A stretch of 64,000 nucleotides of DNA from positions 5,146,501-5,210,500 of the forward strand of contig NZ_WUQX01000001.1 in assembly GCF_009830285.1 (NCBI RefSeq), read 5' to 3'. The notes beneath the pieces were generated by a model. The model was not told the DNA's origin. It made no database searches and saw nothing but the letters and a program-made list of their open reading frames with translations. Below, piece after piece: positions 17,510 to 24,200 of this stretch. How positions within the stretch are numbered: the stretch's first letter is position 1; every line of letters begins with the position of its first letter. The position numbers were made by a program, and so were the translations under genes. Source of the DNA: Sporofaciens musculi (lineage in GTDB: Bacteria; Bacillota; Clostridia; Lachnospirales; Lachnospiraceae).

Positions 17510-18197
17510 TTCTTCTTTTCACCTCCTCTATCGCCTGTCTATCCCCATCAACAGCATCAAGCATTTCTTCCAGGATATCTACCGGTATTTTTTTTGCGAT
17601 AGTCCCCCAGATACTTCTCACAGTGTACCAAATCAGCTTCAAGTCATATCTCATGCTCTGTTTTCCAATATAATATCTGTCTAAAGCCAATCTCGCAGGC
17701 AGCACCTTGTCCTCATACTCCTTCTCATCTTCTATAAAGTCTCCATAAAGATAGTCATATAAAGCCGCAGGGCTGGTCAAGCCTGCCTTTACAGATGCAA
17801 CGCTGGAATTTTCCCCTCCGCGGGTAACCGAAAGCTGCTCCACAGAAGCCGGACGAGGCCCTACCACAGTCATACTTCCCAGAAAAACGTTTAAAAGTTG
17901 GGGAAGTTCATCTAGCTTTGCAGCACGTATGAAACGTCCAAACGGATAAATCCTGCTTTGTTCCGGCCTCAAACTTTTTTCATTGGCATTTTTATCCACC
18001 CTCATTGACCGAAACTTAATCATATAGAAATATTTATTGTTTTTTCCAACACGACGGGCAAAATAGAACAGCGGTCCTGGATCAGATATTTCTATCCCAA
18101 TAATTACAACAAACCAAATGGGAAGTGTAACAATTATTCCTCCTAATGAAGCTACGATATCGAAAAGCCTCTTTAAAAATGAGTAAGTATATTTCAT
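17484..18197 (-). CDS. Priming glycosyl-1-phosphate transferase (bacterial sugar transferase, PF02397)
   Basis: This 237-residue monotopic membrane enzyme transfers a sugar-1-phosphate to undecaprenyl phosphate to begin repeat-unit assembly. It has the membrane helix LFDIVASLGGIIVTLPIWFV, the KFRSMRVD motif, AKLDELPQLLNVFLGSMTVV and GPRP. A longer frame extends inside the PIG-L gene; I start at the ATG at 18197, where GAGG is 5 bases upstream and just past the PIG-L stop. The C-terminal extension (about 30 residues, DGDRQAIEEVKRRID) is unusual for the family. Confidence 0.88.
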   Translation of the reverse strand: MKYTYSFLKRLFDIVASLGGIIVTLPIWFVVIIGIEISDPGPLFYFARRVGKNNKYFYMIKFRSMRVDKNANEKSLRPEQSRIYPFGRFIRAAKLDELPQLLNVFLGSMTVVGPRPASVEQLSVTRGGENSSVASVKAGLTSPAALYDYLYGDFIEDEKEYEDKVLPARLALDRYYIGKQSMRYDLKLIWYTVRSIWGTIAKKIPVDILEEMLDAVDGDRQAIEEVKRRIDHIGDRS

Positions 18198-18204
18198 CAT
18201 ATCC

Positions 18205-18876
18205 TCACAATCTACAAAATACCGATTCAAATGCTTCCGCATAACTGCATCCTGCCTGCACACCTCGGTAAGCAGCCAAACCAGTAATACCTTCATTAGA
18301 CCTTGGATGGGGGTATGGACGCATAACACCTGAGTATGCAGCTAATGCCTTTAATTTAATGTCTATTCCTTCTTTCCCAACCTCTACGAACATATTAGGC
18401 GTAAATCGGTTTGAAGAAGAATCAAAGGCCCACTCTGTTGAGGATAAAACCTCCATATAGAGAAACTGTTTGAGTTCTGGTACGCCTTCTTTTCTCTGAA
18501 AAAGGTGCGATGCTGCCTGGGCAACATAGCTTGTTACTACATGGTCATTATTTGTATCCGAAGGATGATGTGTAAAAATAAATTCTGCCTGCCAATCCTG
18601 AATACATTTTTCAACAAACTGTACAAGCTCCAGATGGGGAACAGTATTCATCTTTATATTAGGAAAATCTCCAACATACGAATTATGTACACCCATGATT
18701 TTATAAGCGTTCAGTTGGTCAGCTTGAAGCGTTTCTGAAATATTCACCCTTGCTGCCGCATGATTTGCCAACGTACATACAGCTACCCTGTTCCCTTGTC
18801 GAATTAACTTATGAATTGTAGCACCAGCGCCAAGCACTTCATCATCTGGATGCGCTACTACAAACAAATAGTTCAT
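18205..18876 (-). CDS. PIG-L/LmbE family deacetylase
   Basis: This 223-residue zinc-dependent N-deacetylase-like protein has the signature AHPDDEVLGAGATIHKL at the N terminus and the second metal-binding block THHPSDTNNDHVVTSY. Relatives deacetylate N-acetylglucosamine-containing lipids or intermediates. In locus 1 it is placed just after the two antiterminator genes (5 bp after the second), so it is the first structural gene of the operon. Confidence 0.87.
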   Translation of the reverse strand: MNYLFVVAHPDDEVLGAGATIHKLIRQGNRVAVCTLANHAAARVNISETLQADQLNAYKIMGVHNSYVGDFPNIKMNTVPHLELVQFVEKCIQDWQAEFIFTHHPSDTNNDHVVTSYVAQAASHLFQRKEGVPELKQFLYMEVLSSTEWAFDSSSNRFTPNMFVEVGKEGIDIKLKALAAYSGVMRPYPHPRSNEGITGLAAYRGVQAGCSYAEAFESVFCRL

Positions 18877-18881
18877 ATTAT

Positions 18882-19400
18882 CTATCCTTTCCCATCTTCC
18901 CTAAGCCTTATCCCCAAATAAATCTTCCTTTTCTTCCCCCAGAAATCCTGCTCAATACACACATACCTTTTCCTCAGCCTCTGCCTCACAATCGCGTTCC
19001 GATATCTCCCCACCGGACCATAGGCTTTCACGATCATCCCCTCGTCATCCACCTCCACCAGGGAACGCTGCACAATATGCTCCTCATTCTGCACATTTTC
19101 CAGAAAAATCTGTTCTTCCTCAGACACACTAAAAAACGAATCCTCCTGATCACTCAAAAGCCTTGTAAGCCTTGGCACCCGCTTCAACTGCAAAAATAAT
19201 CGTTTCGGATGATCGGTAACCACAAAAATATATGCCGGAAACAACGGCCGCAGAAAAATCTCCTGCCCTTTCTCCGTCTTTCTGACACACTCCCGATTCA
19301 TACAAAAACATTCCTCATAATATTCTTTTGAAATTATTTTCCCAATCAACCCGACCAGTTCTTCTTCTCCTCCGGTCTGGGTCTGGATTACATACCACAT
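18882..19400 (-). CDS. Second NusG/LoaP-type antiterminator of locus 1
   Basis: This 172-residue protein starts MWYVIQTQTGGEEELVGLIG, the NGN domain start of NusG paralogs. It continues with IFLRPLFPAYIFVVTD and ends with a KOW-like stretch (VKAYGPVGRYRNAIVRQRLR, IYLGIRLRED). It is related to the LoaP group of specialised NusG proteins that let RNA polymerase read through terminators in long biosynthetic operons. I start at the ATG at 19400 (AGGGGTGGGG upstream). It differs from its twin in locus 2 (39746-40267) at only a handful of residues, which shows recent duplication or conversion. Its tandem placement after another NusG paralog recalls the UpxY-UpxZ pairs of Bacteroides, but both members here are NusG-like. 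Confidence 0.85.
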   Translation of the reverse strand: MWYVIQTQTGGEEELVGLIGKIISKEYYEECFCMNRECVRKTEKGQEIFLRPLFPAYIFVVTDHPKRLFLQLKRVPRLTRLLSDQEDSFFSVSEEEQIFLENVQNEEHIVQRSLVEVDDEGMIVKAYGPVGRYRNAIVRQRLRKRYVCIEQDFWGKKRKIYLGIRLREDGKG

Positions 19401-19579
19401 TTCCCCACCCCTTTTAGAAATAACACACAATTATATATAGCCATAAAGGGCAGGCTTCGCCATATCCACAGCCATAAAAGCTCTGAACCCTTTTATTTTC
19501 ATCCAGATATTACAGATTCCAACCCAATCATGGCACTAACCACAACCAAATCTTCCGAATCTGTTTTTGTCAACACATT
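19401..19579 (-). promoter_or_regulatory. Conserved spacer between the two antiterminator genes (locus 1 copy)
   Basis: This 179-base noncoding spacer is almost identical to 40268-40446 in locus 2, with only a few substitutions across its length. It is at least as conserved as the flanking genes and better conserved than the first antiterminator gene. It contains two copies of TTTATGGCT (minus strand) and a short GGC-GAA-GCC hairpin. LoaP proteins are known to act through an RNA structure in the leader, so this may be a cis-acting RNA element. I see no convincing promoter in it. Confidence 0.5.
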
Positions 19580-20074
19580 TCAATTCTTTTCAAAAATTTC
19601 AAGACCCGCCCAAACATTTCCCAGCTCATGCCCAAAAAAATCAAGTCTGGCCAACCGCCTATGCCGGTCAATCTTGCCTATACGGTTCTCATTTCCCTTA
19701 AGAGGTCCCTCTGTCACTCTGGTATCTCCCTTTTGGATTACACCCCTTGACATTTTTAAGTGTTTTTCCTTTCCACATAAACCTCTTAAGAATGCTTCAT
19801 CCTGATTTCCAATCTGAATTAAGGAAGCCTTTTGTTCCACAATCCTCTGGCACTGTCGTAATTCATCCTTAAGAGCTTTCTCATCCTTGCTTTCTAAGAA
19901 CACCCTCTCTGGAAATAAGATTCGTTTTTCCAGATGCCAGTCTCCCTGGTAGCGGCGCATCCTATCATAAGTTAGAACAAACGCGTCTGTTAAAGATTTT
20001 TCTGATAAAAGCGCTCTGCATGAATCAAGTATCTGCTGTTCCTCCTGCCCTTGGCAAAATAATATATACCAGAT
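19580..20074 (-). CDS. First NusG/LoaP-type antiterminator of locus 1, apparent AUC start
   Basis: This 164-residue protein has an NGN domain (WYILFCQGQEEQQILDS ... RILFPERVFLES) and a typical KOW domain (RVTEGPLKGNENRIGKIDRH, then GHELGNVWAGLEIFEKN). It matches the LoaP family of processive antitermination factors. No ATG, GTG or TTG lies in frame near the N terminus. The codon aligned with Met-1 of NusG proteins (just before TrpTyr) is ATC, with AAGAAGGGG 7 bases upstream, and the locus 2 twin has the same ATC. The frame extends upstream into the inverted repeat to a TAA. It is the first gene of the operon and lies immediately beside the invertible promoter segment. Confidence 0.8.
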   Translation of the reverse strand: MWYILFCQGQEEQQILDSCRALLSEKSLTDAFVLTYDRMRRYQGDWHLEKRILFPERVFLESKDEKALKDELRQCQRIVEQKASLIQIGNQDEAFLRGLCGKEKHLKMSRGVIQKGDTRVTEGPLKGNENRIGKIDRHRRLARLDFFGHELGNVWAGLEIFEKN

Positions 20075-20093
20075 AACAACCCCTTCTTTCGTG

Positions 20094-20345
20094 GAGTAAT
20101 CTACTCTGCGAAATTTTTATATATATTTGTTTAAAGAAATGGAATGTTAAGAAGAAAAATTTTTTGAATAAAAGAGTAAATTGATATTTTATAGAATAAT
20201 AGTCTGAATATTTAGATAAAATTTTTAGTTTTTCCTAATGTGAACGTCCTTATTTGCATAAAATCAATTTAGGTATTGAATTATTTAGTTTTGATGGTTA
20301 TAATATATGTGCTATTAAAAAAAGATGTCGCAGAGTAGATTACTC
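20094..20345. repeat. Invertible promoter segment (inverton) of locus 1
   Basis: An 18-bp inverted repeat, TCGCAGAGTAGATTACTC, lies at 20328-20345 on the plus strand and at 20111-20094 on the minus strand, flanking 216 bp of AT-rich noncoding DNA. The right-hand repeat extends into a full palindrome. The left one ends 20 bases before the first antiterminator codon. The segment contains a near-consensus promoter that faces right, away from the operon. Inversion between the repeats would turn it toward the operon. The same design, with different repeat bases, occurs in locus 2. I infer a phase-variable switch that is OFF here. Confidence 0.82.
20276..20304 (+). promoter_or_regulatory. Promoter inside the locus 1 inverton, pointing away from the operon
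   Basis: TTGAAT (20276-20281) and TATAAT (20299-20304) are separated by 17 bp. The locus 2 copy has both hexamers and their flanks unchanged, while the spacer between them differs at several positions. That pattern is expected for a selected promoter. Transcription would start near 20311 and meet the hairpin at 20328-20350. Confidence 0.8.
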
Positions 20346-20357
20346 TGCGATTCTTTT
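20321..20357. terminator. Palindromic hairpin: terminator of the WYL gene and stop for the OFF promoter
   Basis: A 10-bp stem (TCGCAGAGTA and complement) with a 3-base loop at 20328-20350 is followed on the minus strand by CATCTTTTTTTAA, directly after the WYL gene's stop. It is also followed by TTCTTTTAA on the plus strand. It can therefore end WYL transcription and also block the rightward inverton promoter. Its left arm is the right inverted repeat of the inverton. Confidence 0.78.
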
Positions 20358-21336
20358 AATATCCTTCCATAATACCTTCCAGATACTCCTTATACTCCTT
20401 TTGTACCCTCTCCGGTCCTGCAATCCTAAGCCTAACGCCAATCCCTGTCACCCATCCAAAGAATTGCGGACTAACCGCTACCAGCACACGCACTCTAAAC
20501 TGCCCTTCATCTGCCGGCACAATCATAACATCCGTACCAAATCTATCCAGAATCACCCCAATCAGCTCATTTCCGCACTGTAACGTGACCTCCTCGTCAT
20601 GTCCCCCGTACATGGAAAATGTTTTCTTAGAGAATTCCACAAGGTCAAAATCCTGGAACCTCTCCTTTCCCACACGTTCTTGTCTAATCACACGAGTCCG
20701 CTGCATCTTATCCACTCGGTAATGCTTCATGCAATCTGATGCTTCGTCATAGGCAATCAGATAATAATTCGCGTCATCCCAAGTCAGGGACCAAGGACTC
20801 ACTGTATAGACCGCCCCATTCTTCTTTGGAATTAGTTCCTTTTTCACCGTCCATTCCGCATACTGGTATTGAATCTGCCTGTTCTCCAAAATGGCAGTAT
20901 GTATCTTATCCACATTATAATAGATCGTCTCATTGCCCGTCTTAGGGCGGTTATAGATGAAAACATTTCTCTGAAGCTGCCTGGCGTCATGCTCACTCGC
21001 TAGACTCTCCAGCTTCCGAATCAGTTCCTCCGACTTCTTCCGGCTAATAAATTTTGAGGCCTGCACCGCATCCACGAGAAGCTTAAGCTCAGGCAGTTCA
21101 AACTTCCGGCTTCCAATATAATAACCACTGTTGCTTCCCTTTGTCTGGAGAACGTCCATCCCAAATTCCCTCAACGTCTCAATGTCGTTGTACACCGTCT
21201 TCCGGTCTGCCGACATACCATAGTCACACAGGGCTTTGTCAATATCCGCCGCAGACATGGTATATTTCTCATCCGTTTTTTCCAGAAGCATCTTCATAAT
21301 ATATAAGGTTCTTAATTTTACCTGTGAAACCGCCAT
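20356..21336 (-). CDS. WYL-domain transcriptional regulator
   Basis: This 326-residue protein has an N-terminal winged helix (VKLRTLYIMKMLLEKTDEKY ... DRKTVYNDIETLREFG) and a central WYL domain (WTVKKELIPKKNGAVYTVSP, WDDANYYLIAYDE), followed by the WYL C-terminal extension. WYL proteins sense ligands or nucleic-acid-derived signals and regulate stress, defence or metabolic genes. It lies upstream of the locus 1 switch and shares its terminator hairpin with the inverted repeat. Nothing shows that it controls the locus. Confidence 0.88.
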   Translation of the reverse strand: MAVSQVKLRTLYIMKMLLEKTDEKYTMSAADIDKALCDYGMSADRKTVYNDIETLREFGMDVLQTKGSNSGYYIGSRKFELPELKLLVDAVQASKFISRKKSEELIRKLESLASEHDARQLQRNVFIYNRPKTGNETIYYNVDKIHTAILENRQIQYQYAEWTVKKELIPKKNGAVYTVSPWSLTWDDANYYLIAYDEASDCMKHYRVDKMQRTRVIRQERVGKERFQDFDLVEFSKKTFSMYGGHDEEVTLQCGNELIGVILDRFGTDVMIVPADEGQFRVRVLVAVSPQFFGWVTGIGVRLRIAGPERVQKEYKEYLEGIMEGY

Positions 21337-21610
21337 TTTCCGTCACCCCTCCATGCATCACGCATTTTTCCTGCCTCTCATCCAGTCAAAATAAGCGCTT
21401 CTTCCCCGAAGCCTCATCCCCAATAGCATGAATTGTAGTATGCCCTTGGGTATGCATTATGATGTGCTGAGCATAACAAGAAATACATGAATTAAAATAT
21501 TCTTCGCTCTTATATTTTAACATAAAAAAGGAACCTGCTGACAGATCCCTATCAATTTTTCCTTAAGTTTATTATATTGGCCTTCGTCGATAGGCTACCC
21601 ATCCTGAAGT

Positions 21611-21734
21611 GATCCCCATGGGGTGATATGGTCTGGTGGACCATGCTTAGCACCGACCGAAGCAGCGCGGAGACCTCGAACCCAATATCTCCGGCTTGAA
21701 AGGCCGGTATCCTGACCTTTTAGACTAGGGGATC
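21611..21734 (-). ncRNA. tRNA-Glu(UUC)-like RNA with an insertion of about 50 nt in the T loop
   Basis: Read on the minus strand, the sequence carries nearly every tRNA landmark: a perfect 7-bp acceptor stem (GATCCCC/GGGGATC), T at position 8, a D arm with GTCT/GGAT and a GG in the loop, an anticodon stem CCGGC/GCCGG with loop CTTTCAA (anticodon UUC), a 5-base variable loop, and TTGGG-TTCGA for the T arm. The matching 3' T-stem strand CCCAT lies right before the acceptor strand, but about 50 nt later than normal. The intervening piece holds its own 6-bp hairpin (ATGGTC/GACCAT). No CCA is encoded. A plus-strand terminator just beyond it means a plus-strand RNA with the mirrored stems cannot be excluded. 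Confidence 0.5.
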
Positions 21735-21738
21735 TTAC

Positions 21739-21763
21739 TGCAGGCTTTCACCTGCATTTTTAT
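21739..21763 (+). terminator. Plus-strand rho-independent terminator
   Basis: TGCAGG-CTTTCA-CCTGCA followed by TTTTTAT forms a compact 6-bp hairpin with a U tail on the plus strand. No plus-strand protein gene precedes it, so it would end a plus-strand RNA running through the tRNA-like element or protect the region from read-through. Confidence 0.65.
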
Positions 21764-21772
21764 CTAATTTCC

Positions 21773-22024
21773 TCATGCATCTATCTGCATCTGTACTACT
21801 GTATCTATCACCAAAATATCATCTATACCTACCTGAAACACTGCCGCAAGCACGACCAGATTATCTATGGATGGTAACGCTGCGCCTTGCTGCCACTTGT
21901 ATATCGCCTGCGGTGTGGCAAATCCGAAAATATTCTGCAGCCACTTTACGGATAATCCTGCCTGCTTCCGCAGCTTGTTAATATTCTCTCCTGTCCGTAT
22001 CATATCTATTGTTGGCAGATCCAT
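21773..22024 (-). CDS. XRE-family helix-turn-helix protein
   Basis: This 83-residue DNA-binding protein consists of little more than an XRE/Cro helix-turn-helix: IRTGENINKLRKQAGLSVKW, LQNIFGFATPQAIYKWQQG and IDNLVVLAAVFQVGIDDIL. It is likely a small repressor, perhaps left from a mobile element or a stand-alone regulator. It follows tRNA-Lys on the same strand after about 40 bp. Confidence 0.82.
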   Translation of the reverse strand: MDLPTIDMIRTGENINKLRKQAGLSVKWLQNIFGFATPQAIYKWQQGAALPSIDNLVVLAAVFQVGIDDILVIDTVVQMQIDA

Positions 22025-22065
22025 ATTTATTCATCTCCTGTCATTTTAAAATATCCAGGCAGTAC

Positions 22066-22138
22066 TGCCCCATGTGAGATTTGAACTCACGGCCACTCGA
22101 TTAAAAGTCGAGTGCTCTACCAGCTGAGCTAATGGAGC
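22066..22138 (-). tRNA. tRNA-Lys (UUU)
   Basis: A complete cloverleaf is visible: acceptor GCTCCAT/ATGGGGC, D arm with AGCTCAGCTGGTAGAGC, anticodon stem CTCGA/TCGAG with loop CTTTTAA, T arm GTGAG-TTCAAAT-CTCAC, and discriminator A. The 3' CCA is not encoded. Confidence 0.96.
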
Positions 22139-22235
22139 ATATAAAAATACCGCCTACCTCATACAAGATAAGCGGTATCTAAAATCCATGTTTTATATCT
22201 GACAGCCTTCTATATATGAAATCTCTCCTCTAAAA

Positions 22236-22403
22236 TCACACAGTTATTCGCCGTTTTCTTACTTTACATGAGCGTACCAAAATCAGACTCTGCTTTTTTT
22301 CTTTACTGTGCAGCGTCCGGTAATTCTTTGCCATATGCTTCGGTGTTCCATTATAAGTCAGAACCCGTTGCCTTGCTTTTTGTAAACGTATTTCTTTTCT
22401 CAT
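22236..22403 (-). CDS. Small uncharacterised ORF (55 aa), doubtful
   Basis: A minus-strand frame from the ATG at 22403 encodes a basic 55-residue peptide (MRKEIRLQKARQRVLTYNGT ...). There is no clear Shine-Dalgarno sequence and I do not recognise a family. It occupies part of the otherwise empty stretch 22140-22562 between tRNA-Lys and the toxin gene. It may be a decayed small protein. Confidence 0.25.
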   Translation of the reverse strand: MRKEIRLQKARQRVLTYNGTPKHMAKNYRTLHSKEKKQSLILVRSCKVRKRRITV

Positions 22404-22562
22404 CGTTTTCGATGAACCTTATTTTTTCTTCCCATAATCACCACTTTTTGAATTCCAGTTCCACTCTTGCAATTCCTTCTACTTCATGTATTTATTTTTC
22501 ATATGACCATAACGAAAGTGCTTGCACCAATCAGGACATAGCCAAACGGAGATTTCGCTGGC

Positions 22563-22976
22563 TTATTTCATGTTCAACAGAAATTCTTCAGGACTATATA
22601 CTGTCAAAGCTGCCTTTTTATAGTCTCCAAGGTTTCTTGTAACAATACAGTCCATTTCCTCACGGATTGCAGATTCCGCCATAACTGCATCCTCAAAATC
22701 CGAAAGATTGGACGATACTGCCTTACGGCAGTCCATTCCAGCCGTATCCAATAATCCAAACAGGCAAAACAGCTTGTTTAGAATTTGTCTGGTTTCTTTA
22801 TCGCTATGTGTGCATCTATGTGTGAGATAGTAAATATCAGTAACAGATTTAGCAGTCAGGAACCCTTCAAACTGCTTATTTGCCGCTCCCAGAAATATCT
22901 CCTGGGCCTCCTTAAAGAAAGGCTCCCGGCTCTGCAGTGCATCAATCACAATACAGGTATCTATCAATGCTCTCAT
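22563..22976 (-). CDS. PIN-domain toxin (VapC-like ribonuclease)
   Basis: This 137-residue PIN-domain protein has the acidic residues of the Mg-dependent RNase site: Asp in RALIDTCIVIDAL, a Glu at the middle, and two acidic groups in LSDFEDAVMAESA and IVTRNLGDYKKA. It overlaps the antitoxin gene by 4 bases, the usual toxin-antitoxin arrangement. It probably cleaves RNA when the antitoxin is lost. Confidence 0.85.
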   Translation of the reverse strand: MRALIDTCIVIDALQSREPFFKEAQEIFLGAANKQFEGFLTAKSVTDIYYLTHRCTHSDKETRQILNKLFCLFGLLDTAGMDCRKAVSSNLSDFEDAVMAESAIREEMDCIVTRNLGDYKKAALTVYSPEEFLLNMK

Positions 22977-23188
22977 ATTTTATTTCGCCTTTCTTCCTGG
23001 GCTTCTTCAAGTGTCATTTCAGCAGGTACGCTGCCAAATAATGACTGTGCCATGCTGATCCGGTCCTGAAATGGATTCGTCAGTTTTGCAACTACTTTCC
23101 CGTTCTTTGTAATAAAAACATCTTCTTTTTCTGCAAGAAGCAGATACTTTCCAAGATTAAGCTTTAATTCTGTAGCCGTAATAGACAT
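22973..23188 (-). CDS. Phd/YefM-type antitoxin
   Basis: This 71-residue protein starts MSITATELKLNLGKYLLLAE and contains VFITKNGKVVAKL, the standard Phd/YefM DNA-binding fold that neutralises a PIN toxin and represses its own operon. The ATG at 23188 has GGAGGG upstream, so I prefer it to the ATG at 23206. It is coupled to the PIN gene by a 4-base overlap. Confidence 0.85.
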   Translation of the reverse strand: MSITATELKLNLGKYLLLAEKEDVFITKNGKVVAKLTNPFQDRISMAQSLFGSVPAEMTLEEAQEERRNKI

Positions 23189-23568
23189 TGTGAATCCCTC
23201 CTTCATCTTATATTACTTTTATTATATCCTATTTGAACGATTTCAACAATAAACTCGTTCAGAAATTATCATATTTTACTCTTCGATTAACCAAAAATCT
23301 ATATATAGAATTTATTTCATTAACCATCGCTATATCTTGTATTATTATAATCATGTATTTAAGTTTTTGTGTTATCCCACATCGGGAGTCTGGACCATTC
23401 CTCCAGAGCACACGCGAGTTTAAGTTTGGAAATCAGAGTCATTAGGATAGCCGCACCCTGCGGTCACTTAATAGCTTTTTTTATTTTAGGAAATCTGAAA
23501 CATGGATTTCCCATTCTTTTACCTATTTTTATTATTTCAACGCCCAGAGGGCAGGAAGGAGAAATTTT

Positions 23569-23844
23569 ATGTCAGCAATCATTCATCTCATGGGAAAGGT
23601 TACCAAAGATCCAGCCATGCAGCAGGGGAGGAACAATGGTACGAAGTATATCTCCTTAGACCTTGCCACCTCACAAAAGAGCCAGAACGCACAGAATAAC
23701 CCGGAAAATCCCTATGAATCCGTTTTCTACCAGTGTTATCTGAACAAGCATCTGGCAGAACGGCTAATCAGAACCATCGGCTCAGCCCAACATCATAAAC
23801 TTAAGGAAAAGTTCCGAATTCAAAAGAAAACAGGGAAACGTTAG
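23569..23844 (+). pseudogene. Truncated single-stranded-DNA-binding-protein-like gene from a mobile element
   Basis: An ATG with AGGAGAAATTTT upstream opens a frame whose first 70 residues (MSAIIHLMGKVTKDPAMQQG ... FYQCYLNKHLAERLIRT) look like the start of the divergent SSB-like proteins of conjugative elements. The homology then stops at about 23785 and the frame runs into transposase-derived sequence. It is a relic. The 360 bases before it (23210-23568) hold nothing that I can name. Confidence 0.6.
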
Positions 23845-24200
23845 AATTTATTGTTTTTCTGGAGGCGGAGGGAATTCATTATTTAATGCGTCTTTCGTCC
23901 AATGATTATAAGGCAGAGCGTAAACAGATGCGGTCAGGAGATGGCAATATCATTTTAAAGCATACTTCTTCGCGTCTGCAAAAGATACGCAAAAACCACC
24001 CAGAACGGTATGCGCATATGAAAAAGAAAGGGGAAACGCGGGTAAGAATCTCAAGATCAGAGCTTCCTTCTGGAAATGAACTTTCGTTGATGACAAATCT
24101 TCCGGATAGGGTTGCATCAGAAGAATTAGCGGGTTTATATTACCAGAGATGGGAAATTGAAAAGAAATACCATACCTTAAAAAATAAAATTTCAAGCTGA
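23841..24200 (+). pseudogene. C-terminal fragment of an IS4-type transposase
   Basis: The frame LEFIVFLEAEGIHYLMRLSS ... TNLPDRVASEELAGLYYQRW followed by EIEKKYHTLKNK shows the Y-(2)-R-(3)-E-(6)-K signature that carries the last catalytic Glu of IS4-family transposases. The first two catalytic Asp residues and the N-terminal half are missing. It is fused directly to the SSB fragment by an old rearrangement. Confidence 0.65.

Noticed and set aside
20254-20583. Plus-strand frame of 109 codons crossing the inverton promoter and right repeat, whose first part would fuse in frame to the first antiterminator after inversion
   Set aside because: The equivalent locus 2 sequence has a stop codon and a different spacing in this place, while the promoter hexamers are conserved. 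The sequence is under promoter rather than coding selection.
22066-22138. Attachment-site duplication of the tRNA-Lys 3' end
   Set aside because: I found no second copy of the tRNA 3' sequence in the window that would mark an integrated element.
22268-22642. 124-codon plus-strand frame overlapping the PIN gene
   Set aside because: It has no ribosome binding site or recognisable domain and overlaps the toxin gene's 3' end antisense.
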